64,000 nucleotides of DNA, from contig NZ_JBNAFY010000003.1 in assembly GCF_049800915.1 (NCBI RefSeq), positions 62,001 to 126,000 on the forward strand, given 5' to 3'. The DNA is from Amaricoccus macauensis_A. GTDB taxonomy: Bacteria; Pseudomonadota; Alphaproteobacteria; Rhodobacterales; Rhodobacteraceae. The notes under the pieces are model-generated. The model was given only the letters and a program-made list of their open reading frames with translations. It was not told the DNA's origin and made no database searches. This document shows, in pieces, positions 11,733-20,291 of this stretch. The position numbers and the translations under genes were made by a program. The stretch's first letter is position 1. The number at the start of each line of letters is the position of its first letter.

Positions 11733-12893
11733 TCACTTGACCGACCCCGCGAGCAAGCCCCGCACGAGATAGCGCTGGAGCAGGAAGAACACCGCCAGCG
11801 GCACCGAGATCGAGACAAAGGCCGCGGTCGCGAGAATGCCCCAGTCGCCGCCGCGCGAACCGAGCAGGTCATCGGCGATCTTCACCGTCATGACCTGGCT
11901 CTCCGAGTTGCTCGGCAGGAAGACCTTGGCCACCAGCAGGTCATTCCAGGTCCAGAGGAACTGGAAGATCGCGAAGGAGGCCAGTGCCGGGAAGGACAGC
12001 GGCAACACGATCTTCACGAAGACCTCGAAATCCGTCGCCCCGTCGACCTTCGCGCTCTCGATGATGTCGCGCGGCAATCCGGCCATGTAGTTGCGCAACA
12101 GATAGACCGCGAGCGGCAACCCGAAGCCGGTATGGGCAAGCCAGATGCCGAGAAAGCTCTGCCCGATCCCGATGGAGTTGTGAAAATTCAGGAGCGGAAC
12201 CAGCGCCAATTGCAGCGGCACCACCAGAAGCCCGACTACTGCCGCGATCAGAACCCCGCGCCCCGGAAACTGCATCCAGGCGAGCGCATAGGCCGCAAAA
12301 GCCGCGATCAGGATCGGAATGACCGTCGCCGGGATCGCCACCGTCAGCGTGTTGATGAAGGCCTTGTCCATGTTGTCGGCGGTCAGCACGGTCCGGTAGT
12401 TGTTCAACGTGAACTCGGGTGGTGTCAGCGCCTCGAAATAGATCCGCTGGCCGCGCCCGCCCGGCTCCTCCTGGGATGTGAACCGGTAGGAGCCGTCCTC
12501 GTTGACCACCAAGGTCTCGCCATCGCCGAGATCCGCGACCTCGCCTGCGTCATAGGCTCCCGGCTCCACGCCCCGCGTGCCGAACGCCCCGACCGTGCCG
12601 GTGCCGTCGGGGAAGGCCTCCGCGTTCTCCGGGTCGGCGAAGACATTCCCCTCGATCACCCAAGTGCCGTCCTGCTGGCCGGGATCGCCCGAGGCTCGCG
12701 CCCGGAAGGTCTGCTCGACCGCGAACGGCGTGCTCCACCAGCCCGAAGCCGAGATCTGGTCGCGCTCCCGGAAGGAGGAGACGAAAAGCCCGACAGTCGG
12801 CACCAGCCACAGGATCACCAGCACCACGACGGAGATCTGCACCGCCCAGACGAGCCCGGCCTTCTCGCCGATGGGTCTTTCGGTCTTGGCCAT
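11733..12893 (-). CDS. aglG: Sugar ABC transporter permease (AglG-like, with large periplasmic insert)
   Basis: 386 residues, about 100 longer than ordinary MalG-type permeases. After the first membrane helix (about 20-41) there is an extra extracytoplasmic stretch of roughly 100 residues (about 45-145), rich in Gly, Asp and Glu. The usual NNYRTVL segment and five more helices follow. The EAA loop reads ESAKVDGATDFEVFVKIVLPL. AglG proteins of the alpha-glucoside importer are similarly long, which supports the family call. The start has a GAGG ribosome site. The gene lies five bases after the F permease. Confidence 0.88.
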   Translation of the reverse strand: MAKTERPIGEKAGLVWAVQISVVVLVILWLVPTVGLFVSSFRERDQISASGWWSTPFAVEQTFRARASGDPGQQDGTWVIEGNVFADPENAEAFPDGTGTVGAFGTRGVEPGAYDAGEVADLGDGETLVVNEDGSYRFTSQEEPGGRGQRIYFEALTPPEFTLNNYRTVLTADNMDKAFINTLTVAIPATVIPILIAAFAAYALAWMQFPGRGVLIAAVVGLLVVPLQLALVPLLNFHNSIGIGQSFLGIWLAHTGFGLPLAVYLLRNYMAGLPRDIIESAKVDGATDFEVFVKIVLPLSFPALASFAIFQFLWTWNDLLVAKVFLPSNSESQVMTVKIADDLLGSRGGDWGILATAAFVSISVPLAVFFLLQRYLVRGLLAGSVK

Positions 12894-12898
12894 CGTCG

Positions 12899-13879
12899 TT
12901 ACCTCATTTCCTTGCGGGCCTGAACGATGTTCCAGATCATCACCGGCAGAACGATGATCATGATGACAAAGGCCGTGGCCGTCGCCCGGCCGTCATCGCG
13001 GAACATGTAGGACATCATGTAACTGGGCAGGATCTGCGTGTCGAAATTGCCCCCGGTCATGGTGTAGACGATGTCGAAGACCTTCAGGACCAGGATGGTG
13101 ATCGTCGTCCAGACCACCACGATCGTGCCCATGATCTGCGGCACCTTGATCTTGAAGAAGATCTGGAACGGGCTCGCGCCATCGAGAACCGCCGCCTCCA
13201 CGGTCTCCTCCGGAATGCCCCTGAGAGCGGCCGAGAGGATCACCATGGCGAAACCGGTCTGGATCCAGATCAGGATCACCATCAGGAAGAAGTTGTTCCA
13301 GAACGGGATCTGCAGCACATCCACCGGGCGTTCCGCCCCCAGAAGTGCGCGGATCGCGTTCAGGATGCCGATATCGGGATTGTTGGCGTAGACGAACTTC
13401 CAGATCAGCGAGGCGCCCACGAAGGAGATCGCCATCGGCATGAAGATCAGCGACTTCGCGATATTGCCCCAGCTCAGCCGGTCGGTGAGCTGCGCCGCGA
13501 CCAGCCCCATGAAGGTCGCGCCCGCCGGCACGAACAGGACCCAGAGCATGTTGTTGAACACCGCGCGGCGGAAACTCGGATCCTCGTAGAGCGCGATGTA
13601 GTTGCCCATCCCGATGAAATCTGTGCCCGCCCGGTTGAAGAGCGAGCGGTAGAAGGAGCCGACCACCGGATAGGCGAGATAGAGCCCGAGCGCGAAGATC
13701 GCCGGAAAAAGGAAGAGCCAGGGCCGGACCATGTTCGCGCGGTTGATGTTGCGCGCGATGTTCTTGCCCTTCGCCGGGAAGATCACCCGGTCCAGCACCA
13801 TGTTGGAGGCGTAGAAATAGCCGATGCAGCCCACGACACCGATCAGGATGGTGACCATGCCTTGCACTAACGGGTTCAT
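12899..13879 (-). CDS. aglF: Sugar ABC transporter permease (AglF-like)
   Basis: 326 residues. An N-terminal helix (about 5-28), a short cytosolic linker rich in Lys/Arg, then six further helices of a MalF-type core. The EAA loop EAAVLDGASPFQIFFKIKVP docks with the ATPase. It partners the G permease encoded directly downstream and the binding protein encoded upstream. Substrate is probably a di- or oligo-glucoside, inferred from context only. Confidence 0.88.
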   Translation of the reverse strand: MNPLVQGMVTILIGVVGCIGYFYASNMVLDRVIFPAKGKNIARNINRANMVRPWLFLFPAIFALGLYLAYPVVGSFYRSLFNRAGTDFIGMGNYIALYEDPSFRRAVFNNMLWVLFVPAGATFMGLVAAQLTDRLSWGNIAKSLIFMPMAISFVGASLIWKFVYANNPDIGILNAIRALLGAERPVDVLQIPFWNNFFLMVILIWIQTGFAMVILSAALRGIPEETVEAAVLDGASPFQIFFKIKVPQIMGTIVVVWTTITILVLKVFDIVYTMTGGNFDTQILPSYMMSYMFRDDGRATATAFVIMIIVLPVMIWNIVQARKEMR

Positions 13880-13966
13880 CTGGAAGCCTCCAAATCCGTG
13901 CCAGTTCGACCGGGCCGCCGCGCCATGGAATTGCGGCAGCCCGGCTTTTCAATCGTGCAGGAAGGC

Positions 13967-15322
13967 TTACTTCAGCGCGTCCCAGCGATCCTGGATCGCA
14001 GCCCCGACCGTCTCCGCATCGGCACCGGTGGTGTAGTCGACCATGCCGGTCCAGAAGGCGCCCGCACCGATCTCGCCCGGCATCAGGTCCGAGGCGTCGA
14101 AGCGAAGCGTGGTGGCGTTGGTCAGGATCTCGCCCATCGCCCGCAGCGAGTCGCTGCCATAGGCATCGGGATTCACCTCAGAGTAGGACGTGAGGAACCC
14201 GCTCTGCGCCATCCAGACCTCATGCGCGATCGGCGTCTTGAGGAACTCGATGAAGGCCCGTGCCGCATCGCTGTCGTTGGTGATGGAGAAGAGCGTGCCC
14301 GCACCCAGAACTGGGGTGCCGAGATCCTTTTCCTCGTAGGCCGGGAAGTAGAAGAAATCCACGTCCATGCCGACTTCCGTGCCTTCCGGGAAGAAGGTCG
14401 GGATGAAGGAGGCCTGCCGATGCAGGTAGCAATCGGGCGGGAAGTTGAAGAGACCGCTCGGGCTGTCGCGGAAGTCGGTCGTCGCCGCAGCAGCCGAGCC
14501 GCCCTGGACGAAATCGTCATTGCGCACGAACCAGCCGTAATCCTCGAGTGCCGTCAGCACCGCCGGATCATCGAAGGGGATTTCGTTGGCCACCCACTGG
14601 TCGTAGACCTCCGGCGGGTTGTTGCGCAGCATCAGGTCCTCGACCCAGTCCGTCGCCGGCCATCCGGTTGCGGCCCCCGATCCGAGCCCCACGCACCAGG
14701 GCGTGCCGCCATCCTCGACGATCTGCTCCGTGAGCGCCTTGAGATCCTCCATCGTCTCGGGGATCTCGTAGCCCATTTCCTCGAACTGCTCCGGCACGTA
14801 CCAGACGAGCGATTTCACATCGAGCTTATAGAAGAGGCCATACATCGCCTCTTCGCCTTCGGGTCCGGCGAAGGTGGCGAGATCGGCAAAGGATTCACCG
14901 GCGGCGTAGTTGTCGACGACCCACTGCGCCGTTTCCTCGTCCAGCGGCGCCACGAAACCGCGGCCCGCCATGTCCGCGGCCAGACCCGGCTGCGGGAAGA
15001 CGGCGATATTCGGTGCGGAGCCCGCCTGCGCGCTGATGACGATATCCTGCTCGAAGCTGTCCGACCCGGAGTAGTTGACCGTCGCGCCGGTCGCTTCCTC
15101 GAAATAGGCCAGCACCGACGAGAACAGCTGATCGTCGAGCCCGGTCCAGGGGCCCGAGATCGACAATGTCTGCCCGCTCAGGTCATTGGCGGAGGCAAAC
15201 TCCTCGTAGCTCCCCCAGTTGAACCGGTCATCCTCGCCGGGTGCGAAGACCAGATCCTGGGCCCCGGCAGATACGGCGATAGATGCGAGTGCTGCCGCCC
15301 CCGCATACCGAAACACGCTCAT
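13967..15322 (-). CDS. aglE: Sugar ABC transporter substrate-binding protein (AglE-like)
   Basis: 451 residues with a Sec signal peptide (MSVFRYAGAAALASIAVSAGAQ, cleavage near 21-23). The mature part is a family-1 solute-binding protein of the alpha-glucoside type. It captures sugar in the periplasm for the F/G permeases. First gene of the importer operon; its promoter region holds an imperfect LacI operator at 15384-15395, 62 bases upstream of the start. An 87-base gap to the F permease may allow higher expression of the binding protein. Confidence 0.9.
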   Translation of the reverse strand: MSVFRYAGAAALASIAVSAGAQDLVFAPGEDDRFNWGSYEEFASANDLSGQTLSISGPWTGLDDQLFSSVLAYFEEATGATVNYSGSDSFEQDIVISAQAGSAPNIAVFPQPGLAADMAGRGFVAPLDEETAQWVVDNYAAGESFADLATFAGPEGEEAMYGLFYKLDVKSLVWYVPEQFEEMGYEIPETMEDLKALTEQIVEDGGTPWCVGLGSGAATGWPATDWVEDLMLRNNPPEVYDQWVANEIPFDDPAVLTALEDYGWFVRNDDFVQGGSAAAATTDFRDSPSGLFNFPPDCYLHRQASFIPTFFPEGTEVGMDVDFFYFPAYEEKDLGTPVLGAGTLFSITNDSDAARAFIEFLKTPIAHEVWMAQSGFLTSYSEVNPDAYGSDSLRAMGEILTNATTLRFDASDLMPGEIGAGAFWTGMVDYTTGADAETVGAAIQDRWDALK

Positions 15323-15383
15323 GCATTCCCCCTCTGTCAGCGGCCGTTAAGAGGCCCGCATTACAGTCGGTCGACACAATTGC

Positions 15384-15395
15384 CAAACCGCTTTG
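15384..15395. promoter_or_regulatory. LacI-type operator upstream of the aglE-like gene
   Basis: CAAACCGCTTTG matches the perfect palindrome at 15505-15516 (CAAAGCGCTTTG) at 11 of 12 positions, and both share the central CG typical of LacI-family operators. It lies between the divergent importer operon and the LacI gene, 121 bases from the second site. Probable binding site of the adjacent LacI protein. Confidence 0.6.
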
Positions 15396-15504
15396 ATTCA
15401 CGACACCATGCTCTTGCGACCCTGAACTGTCAAGCATTGCGCCCAACTCCGCGAAAAAACTTCCTACCAAATTCGCGAAAGGCGTATTATGGTCGCAAGC
15501 TATC

Positions 15505-15516
15505 CAAAGCGCTTTG
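15505..15516. promoter_or_regulatory. Perfect LacI operator CAAAGCGCTTTG
   Basis: Perfect 12-base palindrome with central CG, ending 15 bases before the LacI start codon. This is the classic form of a LacI/GalR-family operator and its position predicts autoregulation. Paired with the site at 15384-15395, it could permit looping that silences both divergent promoters. Confidence 0.75.
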
Positions 15517-15531
15517 AAGGCCGCCTGATCC

Positions 15532-16557
15532 ATGAACCTCCGGGAGCTGTCGCAAATACTGGGCCTGTCGACGACAACCGTCAGTCGCGCGCTCAACGGC
15601 TATCCGGAGGTGAGCGAACTGACCCGCGCCCGCGTGGCCAAGGCGGCAAGCGATTATGGATACGCGCCAAACAATTACGCCCGTCGCCTCGCCACAGGCC
15701 GGACCCATTCCATCGGCCTCGTGATCCCCCTGGCGGAGCACCAGATGATCAACCCGGTCTTCGCGGATTTCCTCGCCGGCGCCGGCGAGGTCTACTCCGC
15801 GGCAGGGTACGACTCGGTGCTCTCGATCGTGCCGGAAGTGGACGAGGTTGCCTCCTACCGCGCCATGGCCTCCGAGCGGAAAGTGGACGGGCTCCTTGTC
15901 TCCGCCCCGCGCGTCAACGATCCCCGGCTCGAGATTCTCGCCGATCTCGGCCTGCCGTTCATCTTCCACGGACGCACCGGCGACGCCGATGAAGGCTACT
16001 CCTGGATCGACATCAACAACCGTCGCGCCTTCCGCCGCGCCACCGAGCTTCTCATCCACATGGGTCACCGCCGCATCGTGCTCATCAACGGGCAGGAGGC
16101 GCTGGCCTTCGCCGCGCGCCGCAGGCTCGGATACGAGGAGGCGCTTATCGAGGCGGGCCTCCCCATCGACCCCGACCTCATGCGCCAGGACGAGATGACC
16201 GAACCCTTCGGCTACGAGGAGGCCCGGAAGTTCCTCGAGCGCGAAGCGCCGCCCACCGCCTTTCTCACCTCCTCGATCCTCTCTGCCTACGGCGTCCTGC
16301 GCGCGGTGCGCGAGGCCGGGCTCCAGCTCGGCCGCGAGGTCTCGATCATCACCCATGACGACGACCTCTCCTTCCTGCCCAACAGCGGCGACGTCCCGCT
16401 CTTCACCGCCACGAGGTCTTCGGTCCGGGCCGCCGGCAAACGCGCCGCTCAAATGCTGATCGACCTCATCAAGTCTCCCGGCCTTCCACCCAGAACCGAG
16501 CTCTGGGAAGTCGATCTCACCATCGGGCGCTCCACCGGCCCCGTCCCCAACAGGTAG
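15532..16557 (+). CDS. LacI-family transcriptional regulator (AglR-like)
   Basis: 341 residues. N-terminal helix-turn-helix (NLRELSQILGLSTTTVSRALNGYPEVSE, residues 2-29) and hinge (YAPNNYARRLATGRT), then a periplasmic-binding-like sugar sensor domain. It is divergent from the Agl-type importer and lies four bases before the GH1 beta-glucosidase gene, so it most likely represses both until a glucoside-derived sugar binds. Two operator-like sites lie in the 209-base divergent region. Confidence 0.93.
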   Translation: MNLRELSQILGLSTTTVSRALNGYPEVSELTRARVAKAASDYGYAPNNYARRLATGRTHSIGLVIPLAEHQMINPVFADFLAGAGEVYSAAGYDSVLSIVPEVDEVASYRAMASERKVDGLLVSAPRVNDPRLEILADLGLPFIFHGRTGDADEGYSWIDINNRRAFRRATELLIHMGHRRIVLINGQEALAFAARRRLGYEEALIEAGLPIDPDLMRQDEMTEPFGYEEARKFLEREAPPTAFLTSSILSAYGVLRAVREAGLQLGREVSIITHDDDLSFLPNSGDVPLFTATRSSVRAAGKRAAQMLIDLIKSPGLPPRTELWEVDLTIGRSTGPVPNR

Positions 16558-16561
16558 TTTC

Positions 16562-17908
16562 ATGACCAGCGACACCAGCCGCTTCGCCTTCGCCCGCAGC
16601 AATTTCCCCAAGGGCTTCCGCTTCGGCGCAGCCACCGCCGCCTACCAGATCGAGGGGTCCTCCTTCGGCGGTGCCGGCCCCTGCCACTGGGACACCTTCG
16701 CGCAGACACCGGGCAACACCGCCGGTGCCGAGGATGGCTCCGTTGCCTGCGATCACTACCACCGCTGGGAGGAGGATCTCGACCTCGTGCGCGACGCGGG
16801 CCTCGATGCCTACCGCTTCTCGATGTCCTGGGCACGCGTGCTGCCCGAGGGCCGCGGCCAGCCCAACCGGGAAGGGCTCGACTACTACGACCGGCTGGTG
16901 GACGGCATCCTCGAACGCGGGCTCGAACCCTGGGCCACGCTCTATCACTGGGACATGCCCGCCGCCCTTTCGGATCTCGGCGGCTGGCGCAATCGCGACG
17001 TGGCCGACTGGTTCGCGGAATACACGCAGATCATCATGGGCCGCGTCGGCGATCGGCTGAAAGGCACCGCCACGCTCAACGAACCCTGGTGCGTCGCCTG
17101 GCTCAGCCACTTCCTTGGCCATCACGCGCCGGGCCTGCGCGACATCCGGGCCGCGGCGCGCGCCATGCATCACGTGCTCCTCGCCCATGGTCGCTCGATG
17201 GAGGTGATGCGCGCCATGGGGCTCGAGAACCTCGGCATCGTGCTCAATTTCGAACACGCGCGCCCGGCGGACGAGAGCGATGGAGCAGCACTTGCCGCCG
17301 CACGCTACGACGGCATCTACAACCGATGGTTCATCGAGGCACTCCTGCACCGCCGCTACCCCGAGATCGTCCTCGAAGGCCTCGCGCCGCATCTGCCCGC
17401 GGGCTGGGAGGACGACATGGACCTGATCGGCCGGCCGCTCGACTGGCTGGGCGTCAACTACTACACCTGCAACCGCGTCGCCCCCGATCCGGACCAGCCC
17501 TGGCCTGCGCTAACCAGCGTTCCCGGCCCCCTGCCCAAGACCGACATGGACTGGGAAATCGCCCCCGACGGCCTCGCCTTCTTCCTCAAGCGTCTCTCGG
17601 CGCTCAGCGACGGCAATCTGCCGATCTATGTCACGGAGAACGGCATGGCCGATTCCGCACCGGAAGATGACCAGACCCGTATCGCCTATCTCGACAGCCA
17701 TTTTGCCGCCGCGCGAGCAGCCATCGACGACGGCGTCGACCTGCGCGGCTATTTCGTGTGGTCGCTGCTCGACAATTACGAATGGGCCTTCGGCTATGAC
17801 AAGCGCTTCGGCATCGTTCATGTGGATTTCGATACCCAGAAGCGCACCCCGAAGGCAAGCTGGCATGCCCTGCGCGCCGCGCTCCGCGAACCCGCCCCGG
17901 CGGAGTAA
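16562..17908 (+). CDS. GH1 beta-glucosidase
   Basis: 448 residues, complete GH1 TIM barrel. N-terminal signature FRFGAATAAYQIEGS; acid/base E174 in TLNEPWC; nucleophile E359 in YVTENG; C-terminal FGIVHVDFDTQKRTPKASW. No signal peptide, so it acts in the cytoplasm on imported beta-glucosides or cellobiose-like sugars and releases glucose. Cotranscribed with the LacI gene and divergent from the importer. The glucose could pass, once phosphorylated, to the neighbouring Entner-Doudoroff operon. Confidence 0.95.
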   Translation: MTSDTSRFAFARSNFPKGFRFGAATAAYQIEGSSFGGAGPCHWDTFAQTPGNTAGAEDGSVACDHYHRWEEDLDLVRDAGLDAYRFSMSWARVLPEGRGQPNREGLDYYDRLVDGILERGLEPWATLYHWDMPAALSDLGGWRNRDVADWFAEYTQIIMGRVGDRLKGTATLNEPWCVAWLSHFLGHHAPGLRDIRAAARAMHHVLLAHGRSMEVMRAMGLENLGIVLNFEHARPADESDGAALAAARYDGIYNRWFIEALLHRRYPEIVLEGLAPHLPAGWEDDMDLIGRPLDWLGVNYYTCNRVAPDPDQPWPALTSVPGPLPKTDMDWEIAPDGLAFFLKRLSALSDGNLPIYVTENGMADSAPEDDQTRIAYLDSHFAAARAAIDDGVDLRGYFVWSLLDNYEWAFGYDKRFGIVHVDFDTQKRTPKASWHALRAALREPAPAE

Positions 17909-17988
17909 CAGAAAACGCCCCTCGATCACGTGGCAGCCGAGCGGCGGGACGAAGAGGACACAGCGCCTCGCCCGCCGCTCCGGTCACG

Positions 17989-18504
17989 TCAGAGCGGCCA
18001 GTTCTCGACCGCCTGGGATTTTTTCGAGAACCGGGTGAAGATCGGCCCGAGCAGTCCGACCATGCGCCCGGAGAAGGCGGGGCTGCCGGTTTCACAAATC
18101 GTCTTGAGATTGTTGGCAATGAAACCTTGAGAGGAGATCATCTCCTTGGCGAGCTTGCTACCCGGAACCAGATTGTCGATGCGCAGCTCGAACTCCGTGC
18201 CGCCCTCCTTCTCGGTCAGCGTGTAGGTGACCGTCACCGGCGGCTCTTCGATATTCGTCATCGTGAACGTGTGGGAATAGACATCCGGCGGCTCGAAGCG
18301 GAGCACCTCGCCCACCACCATCGCAACCCTCCGATTGGCGCTGACCATGCGAAAGGTGGCGCCCTCACGCATTCCGCCCGCGGTTTCGCATATCGACCCG
18401 AAAAAGAACGGCAACGCCTCGTCGGTCTTGACCAGCGTGTTCCACACGGTCTCTTTCGGGGCTTTGATCAGGGTGCGGTTGATGTTTGTTGTTCCGGAGT
18501 TCAT
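17989..18504 (-). CDS. SRPBCC / AHSA1-type START-like domain protein
   Basis: 171 residues. The opening NRTLIKAPKETVWNTLVKTDEALPFFFG and the later VTYTLTEKEGGTEFELRIDNL are typical of the AHSA1 (activator of Hsp90 ATPase homologue) branch of helix-grip hydrophobic-pocket proteins. No catalytic role can be named. The start overlaps the ArsR gene stop by 4 bases. ArsR-AHSA1 pairs are common; the ligand is usually unknown. Confidence 0.85.
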   Translation of the reverse strand: MNSGTTNINRTLIKAPKETVWNTLVKTDEALPFFFGSICETAGGMREGATFRMVSANRRVAMVVGEVLRFEPPDVYSHTFTMTNIEEPPVTVTYTLTEKEGGTEFELRIDNLVPGSKLAKEMISSQGFIANNLKTICETGSPAFSGRMVGLLGPIFTRFSKKSQAVENWPL

Positions 18505-18857
18505 TCGTCAGACCCTCTCTCGGCTGTCTGCGCCGCGGCCTCCGCCACGGACTTGATGAAGCTCATCCGGTCCAGCCAGTGAGCGGAAAAGGTGTCCGTC
18601 CAGCGCTCGTATATCGCCTGGATCGGTAGCGCGTTCATGTAGAGACGCCGCGAACGGCCATCCTTCTCGCTGATCACCAATCGGGCTTCTTCCAGAATCT
18701 TCAGGTGGTTCATCACCGCGATGCGGGTGACATCGAAATTCGCCGCAAGCTCTCCGACGCGGAGCCCTGGCCTTTCCAGAATGAGGTCAAGCATTGCCCT
18801 CCGGGACGTATGGGAAAGCGCGGAGAAAACCCGGTCCATTTCAGATTCGGTAAACAT
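18501..18857 (-). CDS. ArsR-family transcriptional regulator
   Basis: 118 residues, winged helix. SALSHTSRRAMLDLILERPGLRVGELAANFDVTRIAVMNHLKILEEARLV contains the recognition helix, followed by wing residues. No CxC metal site of the classic ArsR type is seen. First gene of a two-gene operon with the AHSA1 protein. A palindrome (18857-18874) covers the start codon, which suggests autorepression and a very short or absent 5' leader. An internal Met (18839) is a possible alternative start. Confidence 0.88.
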   Translation of the reverse strand: MFTESEMDRVFSALSHTSRRAMLDLILERPGLRVGELAANFDVTRIAVMNHLKILEEARLVISEKDGRSRRLYMNALPIQAIYERWTDTFSAHWLDRMSFIKSVAEAAAQTAERGSDE

Positions 18858-18874
18858 GTAATTACATAATTACA
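18857..18874. promoter_or_regulatory. ArsR operator palindrome on the arsR start
   Basis: TGTAATTACATAATTACA has perfect 8-base arms (TGTAATTA / TAATTACA) with a 2-base spacer, extending by one further pair. AT-rich in a GC-rich genome. It begins on the first base of the arsR start codon, so bound repressor would block the promoter or the first codon. Imperfect-palindrome AT-rich sites of this size are usual for ArsR proteins. Confidence 0.65.
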
Positions 18875-18937
18875 TATTGGATCGGCCGTCAAGCTTCAGC
18901 CAGAGCGCCCGGCGAACCTTTCGCCTTGGAGATGGGC

Positions 18938-18978
18938 GACAGGGCGAAATCCAGGAAACCCTGTCTCCGGGATTTCGC
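18938..18978. other. Two interlocked inverted repeats (pseudoknot-like)
   Basis: Arm A GACAGGG (18938-18944) pairs with CCCTGTC (18959-18965). Arm B GCGAAATCC (18944-18952) pairs with GGATTTCGC (18970-18978). Order A-B-A'-B' is the topology of an H-type pseudoknot or of two mutually exclusive hairpins. A further hairpin GGCGAA-CCT-TTCGCC lies at 18911-18925. The region is downstream of the alpha/beta hydrolase and upstream of arsR, both minus strand. Role unknown. Confidence 0.45.
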
Positions 18979-19008
18979 TTCGGTCTCTAGAACGATCTGT
19001 ATTCCGCC

Positions 19009-19863
19009 TCAGACGGCGCTTTCTGCTGGAATGGCCTTGGCCCGGTCCGTCTCGACGGTCCGGATCAGCGCGTTGATCTCGTCGGCAATGATCTGCGGGT
19101 GATCCTCTGGCGTGAAATGCAGCCCACCTTCGATCCGGCGCAGCGGTGCGCCAAGGTCCGAGGCCAGACGTTCGCCATACTCGATCTTCTGGAAGTCATC
19201 AGCCTCACCCCAGACGATGCGGGCCGGAATGCCAAGCTTTGGCAGTTGATAGGCGATGGCCTTGGTGTCTTCCACGTTGAGCGACTGCGCCTGCCGCACG
19301 AAGGCCTCGGCCTCGCCGTGGCGGGCATAATGCGGGCCGTGTGCGTCAAATGCCGCTTTGGCGGCTTCTTCCGTTTCATGGCCCTTCGAGAACATCAGTT
19401 TCAGAAGCTGGTGGAAGGCCCCGTCGGGGGCGTGCTTCGCGATGGAGCCGGTTTTCGCTACCACATCCACGAGTGGCACAGGCCACGAATCGTAGCAGAT
19501 CGCGTTCGTCAGCAGCAGACCGGCGACCATCTCCGGGTGTCGCACGGCCACGATCTGCGCCACGCCCCCGCCGAGGTCATGGGCGGCGACGATCGCGCGC
19601 TCGATGCCCAGGCTTCGCATCCAGGCCGCGAGGTACTCGGCTTGCGCTTCGATCGAAATGTCGCGGTCCACGCCCTCGGGGATAGATGCGCCATAGCCGG
19701 GCATTTCCCAGGCGAGGACTCGACGGCCCTCGATGCGCGGCGCGACCTCGCGCCAGAGCGCCGGACAGGTCGGGATGCCGTGGATCAGGATGAGGGGATC
19801 ACCCGCTCCGGTTTCTTCCCACCGCATGTCGATCCCATCGACGGTGATGCTATGGCTCTGCAT
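19009..19863 (-). CDS. Alpha/beta hydrolase (haloalkane dehalogenase/epoxide hydrolase-like)
   Basis: 284 residues. Oxyanion motif HGIP (28-31); nucleophile elbow AAHDLGGG with Asp96 instead of Ser, the arrangement of haloalkane dehalogenases and epoxide hydrolases; likely acid in WGEADDF; likely catalytic His in GGLHFTPED near the C-terminus. Cytosolic, no signal peptide. Single gene on the minus strand. Substrate not predictable from sequence. Confidence 0.85.
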   Translation of the reverse strand: MQSHSITVDGIDMRWEETGAGDPLILIHGIPTCPALWREVAPRIEGRRVLAWEMPGYGASIPEGVDRDISIEAQAEYLAAWMRSLGIERAIVAAHDLGGGVAQIVAVRHPEMVAGLLLTNAICYDSWPVPLVDVVAKTGSIAKHAPDGAFHQLLKLMFSKGHETEEAAKAAFDAHGPHYARHGEAEAFVRQAQSLNVEDTKAIAYQLPKLGIPARIVWGEADDFQKIEYGERLASDLGAPLRRIEGGLHFTPEDHPQIIADEINALIRTVETDRAKAIPAESAV

Positions 19864-20051
19864 GGCGTGACCTCTCTTTGTGGATACCAGTGTTCACGCA
19901 TTCAATCCGCCACGCCCGGGTTCGTTCCCGCGCCTGCCCCGTCCTCACGGGAACCTGAATGCGGAGTGTGCGGCATCGCCGGAGGGCTCCGCGAGAGCCG
20001 CAATCCTTAACAGAACGCAAATTTTTATATGCATGAAAACACTACGAAAAG

Positions 20052-20073
20052 CATATCGAAGTCATATCGTTTT
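20052..20073. repeat. Two tandem 11-bp repeats CATATCGAAGT/CATATCGTTTT
   Basis: Units at 20052-20062 and 20063-20073. Lined up with units two and three of the array at 2788-2820, they agree at 16 of 22 positions and share the pattern CATAYYGAARY then CATAYCGTTTY. This hints at the same DNA-binding protein at two distant loci. Confidence 0.45.
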
Positions 20074-20237
20074 TCACACCGGATTCCTGCCGCTTCGACA
20101 CCTTGAGACACGGTCCTGACCAGGCGACATATCCCACCATCAGCACCCGACAAACTCCGCCTTCGCGAGCCCGGAACGAGGGCCACGAAGCGGGCCGAGA
20201 TCGATAAACCCGTTGACAGAATCGCCTTCATGCGTGC

Positions 20238-20267
20238 ATGACACCGATGTCATGACACCGATGTCAT
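20238..20267. promoter_or_regulatory. Two overlapping LacI-type operators
   Basis: ATGACACCGATGTCAT occurs at 20238-20253 and again at 20252-20267, overlapping by two bases (14-base period). Each is an inverted repeat ATGACA-N4-TGTCAT with central CG. They sit 24 bases before the LacI start codon and downstream of a TTGACA box, so the LacI protein at 20292 probably represses its own operon here. Confidence 0.7.
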
Positions 20268-20291
20268 GATAATTTTGCAAGGAGCGGGAGC

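Larger units (their letters stand above)
19864..20291. promoter_or_regulatory. Divergent intergenic region upstream of the second LacI gene
   Basis: 428 bases with no supported gene. It holds two 11-bp direct repeats (20052-20073), a TTGACA hexamer at 20214-20219 that may be a -35, and two overlapping LacI operators (20238-20267) just downstream, where they would block RNA polymerase. An AAGGAG ribosome site precedes the GTG start. Confidence 0.5.
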
